Below, piece by piece: positions 25,358-32,515 of a stretch of 64,000 nt of DNA. The position numbers and the translations under genes were made by a program. The stretch comes from DTPS01 sp049591295 (GTDB lineage Bacteria; Acidobacteriota; UBA4820; DSQY01), in the NCBI GenBank assembly GCA_049591295.1, contig JBAWEQ010000230.1, forward strand, positions 11,649-75,648. The letters are read 5' to 3'. Each line of letters opens with the position of its first letter. Within the stretch, counting starts at the first letter, position 1. The notes beneath the pieces are model-generated. The model saw nothing but the letters and a program-made list of their open reading frames with translations, had not been told where the DNA came from and ran no database searches.

Positions 25358-25886
25358 GGCGACTCTCCTTCATGGACTCTGTACATGGGTTCTGTCGAAG
25401 TGAGATCATGGCCCCCCCATTTGCGTAAGTCTCAAGCAAGAAGGAATCATAGTGCGGCATCCCGGCTTCCGAGTCAAGAGCGAAAAACGATACAACCTGA
25501 TGCGCCCTGGGCGGCTACTGCGGTCACGGACGAAGCGAATGTGAGGAGCGAGAGGTCCGGTTCCGCACGCTTTGAGAGGGGAGGACGGAAACTCTCCACT
25601 TGCAGTAGCGATGGCCGGGAAAGGACAATGGGGCGGAAAAGGTGCGGACGGGCATATGGGGGAATTGCCGCAGGCCTCCGGAGTGGCCGAGATGTACATG
25701 GGGTCCGTATGGGCGAAGGGCTCACCGGAAACGCGGCGCGCAGGGACGAGCACCTTCCTGCCACCCCGATTTTCGGATCAACGGGAAACAGAAGCGGGGG
25801 GAACGTCTCCATTCCCCCCGCGACTGGCTCGAGACTGTGGTTCAGGGTTGGTTCAAAGCCGGAGTGTGAAGCCCCGGCCGGTTGGC
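25358..25886. other. Intergenic region between exbD and hppA
   Basis: No credible gene was found in 529 bases; open frames here have no ribosome sites or recognisable sequence. It holds the exbD terminator (25794-25821). On the minus strand a TATGAT box (25451-25446) with TTGACT 20 bases upstream (25477-25472) might be part of the hppA promoter, but the spacer is too long for confidence. Confidence 0.5.
25794..25821 (-). terminator. Probable terminator of the ton/exb operon
   Basis: A perfect 10-bp stem GCGGGGGGAA/TTCCCCCCGC (25794-25803 and 25812-25821) with an 8-base loop, about 65 bases after the last exbD stop. On the minus strand it is followed by the T-rich TTCTGTTT. Confidence 0.75.
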
Positions 25887-26291
25887 TCAGTTCAGCACGA
25901 AGCCGATCGTCTCCACCTTACCCTGGCCCCTGGCGATGTCCAGGGCCTTGATGACCGTCTCGTAGGCGACCTTGTTGTCGGCGTCGACAAAGAGGACCTT
26001 GTCAGCCCGGGTGGCGTAGATGGCACCGAGCTTCTCCCCAAGATCCTGCATGGTGACGGGGCCCTTGTTGATGGCCATGCTGCCGTCCGCGCTGATCTGT
26101 AGCACGATCGCGTTGCTGTTCGACGGGTTGGTGCTGGGCGGGGCCTTCGGGGGCACCTGGGTTTCGAAGCCCTTCTGCATGATGGGTGTGATCACCATGA
26201 AGATGATCAGCAACACCAGCAGAATGTCCACCAGGGGCGTGATGTTGATGTCCGACTTGGGGCCGCCGCTGCTCTTCACGTCCATGCTCAT
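25887..26291 (-). CDS. exbD: ExbD/TolR-family biopolymer transport protein (second copy)
   Basis: Single-pass inner-membrane protein of the proton-driven ExbB-ExbD motor. The 134-residue product has the N-terminal INITPLVDILLVLLIIFMV helix with the essential Asp (LVD), then a periplasmic domain with VPPKAPPSTNPSNSNAIVLQ and KVLFVDADNKVAYETVIKAL. It is the last gene of the lipoprotein-tonB-exbB-exbD-exbD operon. It differs from the first copy in having a shorter periplasmic domain, so a heteromeric ExbD pair is likely. Codon use and spacing (14 bases) are ordinary. Confidence 0.95.
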   Translation of the reverse strand: MSMDVKSSGGPKSDINITPLVDILLVLLIIFMVITPIMQKGFETQVPPKAPPSTNPSNSNAIVLQISADGSMAINKGPVTMQDLGEKLGAIYATRADKVLFVDADNKVAYETVIKALDIARGQGKVETIGFVLN

Positions 26292-26305
26292 GGCTTAACC
26301 CCTTC

Positions 26306-26773
26306 TTAGCCGTTGCCCGCGACCGCGGAGGCAGCGTTCCCGGTAACCACGTTGCCCTTCGCGTCCACGTGCTGGGAGACGAGCCCGACGCCCTTGAATC
26401 CGACGGCCTGCGTGTAGCGGAGAACGTCCTTGACCTGGCCGAAGTCCAGGCGCTTGTCACCCTTGATGTAGACGGCGCGGCCGGGATTCCTGGCGTAAGC
26501 CTCCTGCAGGTTGTCCTTCAGGACGTCGATGGGCACCCACTTGTCCCCGTAATAGATCTTGCCGTCGGCCTGAATGCTGATGGTGACGTTGGATTCCTTC
26601 TCTGGCTCGTTGGACGGGTTCATGGCCGTGGGCAGCTGAACCGGGACGCCCTTCTGGAGCAGGGGCGTGACCACCATGAAGATGATCAGGAGCACCAGGC
26701 ACACGTCGCAGAAGGGCGTGACGTTGATATCATTCTTGAAACCCCCACTGCCGTTGCCTACATCCATACTCAT
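26306..26773 (-). CDS. exbD: ExbD/TolR-family biopolymer transport protein (first copy)
   Basis: The 155-residue ExbD paralogue begins at ATG 26773 behind CCAGGAGGTCACC. The membrane helix INVTPFCDVCLVLLIIFMVV carries the proton-carrying Asp (FCD). The periplasmic part has NVTISIQADGKIYYGDKWVP and IKGDKRLDFGQVKDVLRYTQ and ends in an alanine/glycine-rich tail. It stands between exbB and the second exbD. Pairs of ExbD genes behind one ExbB are common in Acidobacteriota and Myxococcota Ton systems (family knowledge). Confidence 0.95.
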   Translation of the reverse strand: MSMDVGNGSGGFKNDINVTPFCDVCLVLLIIFMVVTPLLQKGVPVQLPTAMNPSNEPEKESNVTISIQADGKIYYGDKWVPIDVLKDNLQEAYARNPGRAVYIKGDKRLDFGQVKDVLRYTQAVGFKGVGLVSQHVDAKGNVVTGNAASAVAGNG

Positions 26774-26787
26774 GGTGACCTCCTGGG

Positions 26788-27462
26788 TTACTTCTCTTCG
26801 ATGCCCGTGACCTTGATGAAGTGGTCCACCAACTCGGAGGAGGCGTTGCTCATCTCGATGGAAATGAGGTCGGCCTTGTTGACGAAGTAGTTGTAGAACC
26901 ACACCGCGGGAATGGCCACGAACAAGCCGAAGGCCGTGGTGATCAGGGCTTCGGAGATACCGCCGGCCACAGCGCCGATGCCGCCCGACCCGGTGAGGGC
27001 CATGCCGCGGAAGGCGTTGATGATGCCGATGACCGTTCCGAACAGACCGACGAAGGGCGCCGTGGCGCCGATGGTGGCCAGGGAGCTCAGGCCGCGCTTC
27101 ATCTCGGACGAGGTCTTCACGGTGGCGCGCTCGATGGCCCGCTTCGCCGCCTCGATGACGTTGTACTGGACGCCGCCGCTCGTGTTGGCCTTGAACTCCA
27201 AGAGCGCGGCGGAGAAGACCTTGGCGAGGTGGCTATTCTTGGACTTCTTGGCCAGGTCGATGCACTCATCCAGCTTGTTCTGCTTCAGCAGGTTGCCCAC
27301 CTTGCCGATGAACTCCAGCGACTGCTTCTTGGCCGACCGGAAGACAATGAAGCGGTCGATGAACACCCAGATGGAAATCAAGCTCATGAGCATGAGCAGC
27401 ATGGCCACGGACTTGGCCAGAAAACCCATACTGTTCCAGAGGTCAATAATGCTGAAACCCAT
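26788..27462 (-). CDS. exbB: MotA/TolQ/ExbB proton channel family protein
   Basis: Forms the pentameric proton channel that powers TonB. The 224-residue protein has three transmembrane helices: the first near residue 20 (LLMLMSLISIWVFIDRF), the other two in the C-terminal half with TIGATAPFVGLFGTVIGII and GISEALITTAFGLFVAIPAV, the signature ExbB block with conserved Thr/Gly residues. AAGAAAGGAGTCCAGGCA precedes the ATG. Between tonB and two exbD genes, so Ton rather than Tol or Mot. Confidence 0.95.
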   Translation of the reverse strand: MGFSIIDLWNSMGFLAKSVAMLLMLMSLISIWVFIDRFIVFRSAKKQSLEFIGKVGNLLKQNKLDECIDLAKKSKNSHLAKVFSAALLEFKANTSGGVQYNVIEAAKRAIERATVKTSSEMKRGLSSLATIGATAPFVGLFGTVIGIINAFRGMALTGSGGIGAVAGGISEALITTAFGLFVAIPAVWFYNYFVNKADLISIEMSNASSELVDHFIKVTGIEEK

Positions 27463-27500
27463 TGCCTGGACTCCTTTCTTCGGTAAGCCAACCGTGAACC

Positions 27501-28220
27501 CTACTGAACCTTAAAGTTTATCGTCACGAGCCAATAGACCGACACCGCCTGACCGGCTTCCGTCGTGGGCGTCGAGTACTTCCACCTGCGCACGGCGTCC
27601 AGCGCCGCCTGATTAAAGATGGGGTTGGTGGACTGAACCACGCGGGCGTTCGTCACGTCGCCGTGTTCGTTGATGACGATCTCCACGACGACTCTCCCGG
27701 CGAGTCCCATGGCCTGGGCGGCCGGGGGATACGTGGGGTTGACCTGGTCGATCAATTTGGGCTGGCGGATCGAGCCCATGGGGAGGATCTTCTGCTGCTG
27801 CTGGCCGGTGTCCACGCCGCCCAGTACTCCACCGAGCACGCCGCCTTCCACGCCGCCCTCGACGCCGCCCTCGACGCCGCCCTCACCGCTGCCACCGGCA
27901 TTCGGGTTGGGGGGGGGAAGCTTCTCGGGGATGACCGTGGGGGCCACCAGCTTGTCTGGGTTGATCGGCGGGGCCACGGGAGTCTTGACCACGGCCACCT
28001 TGGGGGGCGGCGGCGGAGGAGGCGGTGGCGGCGGAGGAGGAGCCGCGCTGAAGAAGCTGATGGTGATGGGCGGGGGCTCCAGCGTGTCCGCGGCATAGAT
28101 CGAGTAGAGGACGAGCCCCAGAATCAAGACGACGTGCAACGCAACGGTAATGGGGAAGGTCCACATCTTGATCTTGGAGACCTTCGGCCGTTTCGTTTCG
28201 ACTAGCGAGTCTTCAAACAT
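27501..28220 (-). CDS. tonB: TonB family energy-transducing protein
   Basis: Links the ExbBD motor to outer-membrane receptors. The 239-residue protein has an N-terminal transmembrane helix (FPITVALHVVLILGLVLYSIYA), then a polyproline run of about 13 prolines near residue 62, a glycine/valine/glutamate repeat region (GGVEGG units around 115-135), and a C-terminal TonB domain with PKLIDQVNPTYPPAAQAMGL, GRVVVEIVINEHGDV and ALDAVRRWKYSTP. The stiff proline spacer is short for the family. No TonB-dependent receptor lies in the window. Confidence 0.95.
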   Translation of the reverse strand: MFEDSLVETKRPKVSKIKMWTFPITVALHVVLILGLVLYSIYAADTLEPPPITISFFSAAPPPPPPPPPPPPPKVAVVKTPVAPPINPDKLVAPTVIPEKLPPPNPNAGGSGEGGVEGGVEGGVEGGVLGGVLGGVDTGQQQQKILPMGSIRQPKLIDQVNPTYPPAAQAMGLAGRVVVEIVINEHGDVTNARVVQSTNPIFNQAALDAVRRWKYSTPTTEAGQAVSVYWLVTINFKVQ

Positions 28221-28232
28221 GCGGGCACCTCG

Positions 28233-29156
28233 TCAATTCTGGGAAGCGTTCGCCGAAGGGGAACCCGGAGCCGTCGCGGTGGCGGGCGAACCGCTGCCTC
28301 CCTTGCGAATTTCCAGGGCAATGTCGCGTTCCTTGTTCGCCATGGTGAGGAAGTCGTCGGCCTGCTGGAGCAGCTCCTTCTTCTTCTGGCGGTTCTTCTC
28401 CTGGTCGGCCGCGTTCTTGGCCAACTCGGACTTCTGCCGGTAGAGAAGGTTCATGTAGAGGTGGCCGGTGAAGTTCTTGGGATCGAGCTGGAGGGCCTTC
28501 TGCAGGGCCGCCACGCCCTCGTCCACGATCTGCGAGCGCAAGGCGTCGGGGTCCTGCTTCTGATAGGAGCGCTGCCAGCAAAGGGCGCCGATGAAGAGAT
28601 AGCCGGCGGGATCGTTGGGCGTGAGCTCGGCCTTCTTCTTCGAATATTCGAGTGACTTCGGGAAGTTGCCCATCTTCCCGTACATGGTGGCGAGAATCTG
28701 CATGATGCGGGGGTCGGTGGGGTCTTTCTGAAGGGCCTTCTCGTAGTATTTGATCCCGTCTGCGAGAAGGTTCTGGTTGATGTAGAGGTTGATGATGTAA
28801 TCCTGGACCTGATCGTCCTTGCCGACGATGTCGAGGTACTTCTGAAAGGCGTTCAGGGCCTTCTGGGTGTAGTCCTGGTCCTTCTTCTGCATGGAGCCGG
28901 GAGTCACCAGGCTCCAGTAGCAGAAGGCGAGGTACTTCCAGTTCTCGGCCCGGCTCGGGTTGATGGCGAGCGCCTGCTCGTAGTCCTTGGCGGCCTCCTC
29001 GAAGTGGCCGGCCTTGTATGCCTTGGCCGCATCCTTCATGGCGATGTGCTCGTTGAGGGAAGCACAACCCGAAAGCATGGCCGCGAGGAAGAGAGCCCCC
29101 AGCAGCCATATGACCCTGCTTTTCCATTTCAGCCTGTCAGAATGGCCCAGACTCAT
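28233..29156 (-). CDS. TPR-repeat lipoprotein heading the ton operon
   Basis: The 307-residue protein has a lipoprotein signal: hydrophobic core IWLLGALFLAAML and lipobox LSGC (Cys near residue 31). At least four TPR units follow, e.g. AAKAYKAGHFEEAAKDYEQALAIN-type (~45-75), GIKYYEKALQKDPTDPRIMQ (~135-160), SLEYSKKKAELTPNDPAGYL (~175-195) and VAALQKALQLDPKNFTGHLY (~225-245). The Ala/Ser/Pro-rich C-terminus is probably disordered. It is first in the operon with tonB only 12 bases on, so it may be an envelope partner of this Ton complex, for example scaffolding it at the outer membrane; that is inference from position. Confidence 0.88.
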   Translation of the reverse strand: MSLGHSDRLKWKSRVIWLLGALFLAAMLSGCASLNEHIAMKDAAKAYKAGHFEEAAKDYEQALAINPSRAENWKYLAFCYWSLVTPGSMQKKDQDYTQKALNAFQKYLDIVGKDDQVQDYIINLYINQNLLADGIKYYEKALQKDPTDPRIMQILATMYGKMGNFPKSLEYSKKKAELTPNDPAGYLFIGALCWQRSYQKQDPDALRSQIVDEGVAALQKALQLDPKNFTGHLYMNLLYRQKSELAKNAADQEKNRQKKKELLQQADDFLTMANKERDIALEIRKGGSGSPATATAPGSPSANASQN

Positions 29157-29334
29157 TGCAATGGCCTCCCAGAGGGTTCCCTAGTTCATAGGGCTGATTC
29201 GACGGTTGTGGTGCTTTCTGTGAAGCCGGCCGCGGTGACTGCCCGCCGCCGAAGCTTGACCCCGCTGTCGCAACGACTCCGCTGAAAACCACCCCTTACG
29301 CATGGACCACCCGTGCGGCCCAGCCAAGAGGGCC

Positions 29335-29363
29335 ATAAGAACATATCCAGGGAATTTTGGCAA
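29335..29363 (-). promoter_or_regulatory. Putative promoter of the TPR-tonB-exbBD operon
   Basis: On the minus strand TTGCCA (29363-29358) is followed after 17 bases by TCTTAT (29340-29335). The -35 matches five of six consensus bases and the -10 four of six. It would give a leader of about 170 bases before the lipoprotein ATG. Confidence 0.35.
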
Positions 29364-29502
29364 GCTCCCCAGCACCCCCCTCTGAAATGGGGGTTTTAGC
29401 CCAATCCTGAGGGCAAATGTAAGGCATGAAAGAAGGTTGCGCCACGATCCGGCAACAGGGCGCAGGGGGCGCGGACGGGTGAGGCGAGGATTGCGGTGGA
29501 GC

Positions 29503-29531
29503 TTGCCTTGGACGCTGAAGGGGCAAATAAT
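29503..29531 (+). promoter_or_regulatory. Putative promoter of the FAD/Fe-S oxidase gene
   Basis: TTGCCT (29503-29508), a 17-base spacer and AATAAT (29526-29531, five of six consensus bases) lie about 42 bases before the ATG at 29573. Confidence 0.45.
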
Positions 29532-29572
29532 CCATGCTCCCTGGCGTTAGGAGAGCCTGAAGGAGCCGGACG

Positions 29573-32452
29573 ATGCGCGATTCACCACCTCTGGGCAGTT
29601 TTCACCGAGATCCGGCCCACCTGGCCGTCTATTCCCGGGCGGCCTGCATTTACAGGCGCCGCCCCGCCGGGGTCCTGTTTCCAAGGGCGGAAGAGGACCT
29701 GCAGTGGGCCCTCTCCTATGCGAGGGAGAACCGCCTGCCCTTGACCCTGCGCGGTGGCGGCTCGGGCCTGGCCGGGCAGACGGTGGGACGCGGCCTGGTG
29801 GCCGATGTCTCGCGGTGGATGAATCGCGTCCTGTCGGTGAACCCGGAGCGCCAGGAGGCCGTTGTCCAGCCCGGCGTGGTGCTCTCCGACTTGAATCGAG
29901 GCCTGGCCCCCCATTCTCTCCGTTTCGCCCCGGATCCTTCCAGCCAGGACTTCTGCACGATCGGAGGGATGCTGGCCGACAATTCCAAGGGAGCCCGGTC
30001 CGTCAAGTACGGCCCCACCAGCGCGCACGTGAAGGCACTCGGCCTGATCCTCGCCGACGGCAGCCACCTCACCCTTGAGCGCGGGGCCAGGCGTCCGGAG
30101 GAATACGGCCACCCGGCGCTGGCCAAGGCCGCCGCGCTCATTGGGGGCAGGCGGGCCGATATCCTGGAACGCTGGCCCAGGAGCAGGACCAACGCCTCGG
30201 GATACAACCTGAAGGGCTGCCTGGGCGAGCCCGGCTTCGTAGACCTCGTTCCGCTCTTCATCGGTTCCGAAGGCACTCTGGCCATCTTCACCGAAGCCGT
30301 TCTCGATCTGACCCCGCTTCCCCTTCATCAATCCATGGTCATGCTCGAATTCGGCGACGTGGAATCGGCCGGACAGGCGGTGCTGGACATCCTGCCGTGC
30401 GGGCCGTCGGCCTGCGAAATCCTGGACAACACCTTTCTGGAGATCATCCGTGCCGGCTTGGGGACCTTCCCGCTGCCCGTGGACGATGGGGCGCGAACGA
30501 TCCTCCTGGTGGAAGCGGACGGCGCCACGAGGGAGGAAGCGGAGGCCGGCATGGACCGCCTTCTCGAAGCCGCGGCATCGGCGCGCCCCACTGGCGTGCA
30601 CCGAGCCGTCACTGCCACCGACCGGGCTGCCATCTGGTCTTTCCGCAAGGCGGCCAGTCCTCTGCTGAACAAGGGCCGGGGGCGGCTGAAGTCCGTGCGC
30701 TTCATCGAGGATGGCGCCGTGCCCACGGAGGCAATTCCGGCTTACCTGCACGGGGTGTCGGCGATCCTGGCCTCCCGGCGGATCGATTCGGTCATCTTCG
30801 GCCACGCGGGCGACGGGAACTTCCACGTGAACCCCTTCCTGGATCTGAAGGACCCCTCTCATTTCGCGCAGGTGCCGCTCATCGCCCGGGAAGTGGCCGA
30901 GCTGCTCTCCGGCCTTCATGGCAGCCTGTCCGGTGAGCATGGCGACGGACGCCTGAGAACCCCCTTCCTCCCGATGATCTATGGGGACCTCACGGACCTC
31001 TTCCGGCAGATCAAGCTGGCCCTCGATCCGGACGAGGTGCTCAATCCGGGCATCATCGCACCCGCAGAAGCGGAACCCATGGATACCGGCCTCCGCTTCC
31101 ACCCCGACTACCGGCGGGCTGCCCTGCCCGGGCGGCTCTCCGAGGAGTCCTGGGCCTTCGAGGCCGAGCGCTGCCACGGGTGCGGGACCTGCCGGGATTT
31201 CTGCCCGACGGCCCAGGCCACCGACCACGACCTCCTCTCGAGCCGGGGGAGGGGCCACCTACTGCAGGTCCTGCTCGACGGGGAGCTGAGCCCTCGCGAT
31301 GCCGGCAGTCCGGAGGTTCGGGCCATTTTCGACTCCTGCCTCGGCTGTTCCCTCTGCGCCATCCACTGCCCCACGGGGGTGGACATCGCCCCCCTCGCGG
31401 CGGCCTTTCGCGAAGTGTTCACGCCCCCCCTCGACCGGATCAGGGATCGCTTCCTCGGCCAGGTTCCGTCGCTGGGGTACAAGACCGGGGCGAGGGCGGG
31501 CCGCCTCGCCCTGAAGGCCGGGAACCTCTTTCCCCTGCGCCATCTGAACGGAGCCCTGTTGGGTCTGAGGAGTGACCTCGATGCCCCCGAGATGGCGGGC
31601 AGGTTCGCCTTCGACCCGGGCCGCCTCTACCACTATTCCGGTGATGGCGCGGGGAAGGCCCTTTACTTTTACGGGTGCTACGGCAACACCTACAACCCGG
31701 ACGGCGAGGCGGAGCTGGTCGTGGCGGTCCTCTACGCTCTGGGCGTCGAGGTCGTGGTTCCTCCCCAGGCCTGCTGCGGCGTGAGCAAGCTGACCCGGGG
31801 GCTCGTGGACGCCGCCGCGCCGGATGTCCTCTTCAACCGGACCTCCTTCCTGCCGTACATCCGGGAGGGATTCTCGCTGGTCGCCTCCGCCCCTTCGTGC
31901 CTGCTCGCCCTCGTCAAGGAGCAGCCGCGCTTCTTCCCGTGCGGCGAAGCTCAGGAGCTCGCCCAGGCCTCGACGGGCCTCTTCACCTTCCTGCTGGGGA
32001 TTCTCAAGAGGCAGCCGGACAGGCTGCGTCCGGTGCCCCTGCGGGTGGTCTACCAGACCCCCTGTCACGGCGCCGTTCTCGGGAGCTTCAGGGACGAGGT
32101 GGAACTGCTCAGACGAATCCCGGGGCTGGAGGTGCTGGATGTGACGGCCGAGTGCTGCGGCCTGGCCGGCTCCTTTGGGGCGGAGTCCAGGCACGCCGGA
32201 CTGTCGGAGGCCATCGCCTCGCCCCTCTACGAGCGGATCCGGCGCGCATCGCCCCAGGCCGTCGTGACGCCCTGCGGGTCGTGCAAGGCCCAGGACGAGA
32301 GCCACCTCTCCTGGCCGGTGGTTCACCCCCTGACCCTGCTGGCCAGGGCGCTGGGAATCGAGGCGCCCGGGATCTCCGGCGCGCCGTGTCCCGCCAAGGG
32401 ATCCCAGCCTCCGAAGCGCCACGCGGACCGCCTCCCGTCAAGTCTTCAGTAG
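29573..32452 (+). CDS. Fused FAD-linked 2-hydroxyacid oxidase / Fe-S (CCG-domain) dehydrogenase, D-lactate or glycolate dehydrogenase-like
   Basis: The 959-residue enzyme joins a GlcD-type flavoprotein to a GlcF/GlpC-type Fe-S module. FAD_binding_4: RENRLPLTLRGGGSGLAGQT (~55-75), APDPSSQDFCTIGGMLADN. FAD-oxidase C-terminal: GHAGDGNFHVNPF (~412) and SGEHGDGRLRTPF. Two ferredoxin clusters: CHGCGTCRDFCP (~535) and CLGCSLCAIHCPTG (~590). Then two cysteine-rich CCG blocks: FYGCYGNTYN...ACCGVSK (~700-745) and PCHGA...ECCGLAGSFG (~830-865). Such single-chain enzymes oxidise D-lactate, glycolate or similar and pass electrons to quinone. Ribosome site GAAGGAG precedes the ATG. A larC gene lies 4 kb away, which favours lactate. 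Confidence 0.9.
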   Translation: MRDSPPLGSFHRDPAHLAVYSRAACIYRRRPAGVLFPRAEEDLQWALSYARENRLPLTLRGGGSGLAGQTVGRGLVADVSRWMNRVLSVNPERQEAVVQPGVVLSDLNRGLAPHSLRFAPDPSSQDFCTIGGMLADNSKGARSVKYGPTSAHVKALGLILADGSHLTLERGARRPEEYGHPALAKAAALIGGRRADILERWPRSRTNASGYNLKGCLGEPGFVDLVPLFIGSEGTLAIFTEAVLDLTPLPLHQSMVMLEFGDVESAGQAVLDILPCGPSACEILDNTFLEIIRAGLGTFPLPVDDGARTILLVEADGATREEAEAGMDRLLEAAASARPTGVHRAVTATDRAAIWSFRKAASPLLNKGRGRLKSVRFIEDGAVPTEAIPAYLHGVSAILASRRIDSVIFGHAGDGNFHVNPFLDLKDPSHFAQVPLIAREVAELLSGLHGSLSGEHGDGRLRTPFLPMIYGDLTDLFRQIKLALDPDEVLNPGIIAPAEAEPMDTGLRFHPDYRRAALPGRLSEESWAFEAERCHGCGTCRDFCPTAQATDHDLLSSRGRGHLLQVLLDGELSPRDAGSPEVRAIFDSCLGCSLCAIHCPTGVDIAPLAAAFREVFTPPLDRIRDRFLGQVPSLGYKTGARAGRLALKAGNLFPLRHLNGALLGLRSDLDAPEMAGRFAFDPGRLYHYSGDGAGKALYFYGCYGNTYNPDGEAELVVAVLYALGVEVVVPPQACCGVSKLTRGLVDAAAPDVLFNRTSFLPYIREGFSLVASAPSCLLALVKEQPRFFPCGEAQELAQASTGLFTFLLGILKRQPDRLRPVPLRVVYQTPCHGAVLGSFRDEVELLRRIPGLEVLDVTAECCGLAGSFGAESRHAGLSEAIASPLYERIRRASPQAVVTPCGSCKAQDESHLSWPVVHPLTLLARALGIEAPGISGAPCPAKGSQPPKRHADRLPSSLQ

Positions 32453-32461
32453 GACGGGAAA

Positions 32462-32483
32462 GGGGCCGGGATGCCCCGGCCCC
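32462..32483. terminator. Bidirectional terminator between the FAD/Fe-S oxidase and aconitase genes
   Basis: Perfect 9-bp stem GGGGCCGGG/CCCGGCCCC with loop ATGC between convergent stops at 32452 and 32516, followed on the plus strand by TTCTTG. Confidence 0.75.
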
Positions 32484-32515
32484 TTCTTGCCTCGCTTAGG
32501 GTGAGAGATCCTAGC

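Larger units (their letters stand above)
29157..29572. other. Divergent intergenic region between the ton operon and the FAD/Fe-S oxidase
   Basis: No gene is visible in 416 bases. It contains candidate promoters for both directions (29335-29363 minus, 29503-29531 plus) and a small G/C hairpin, CCCCC (29376-29380) and GGGGG (29389-29393) followed by TTTT, which could attenuate plus-strand transcription. Confidence 0.5.

Noticed and set aside
25572..26102. Possible plus-strand gene in the hppA-exbD gap
   Set aside because: It runs through the exbD terminator and into exbD, with low-quality sequence and no ribosome site.
29376..29397. Terminator in the ton/FAD-oxidase divergent region
   Set aside because: The stem is only five base pairs and no plus-strand gene ends before it.
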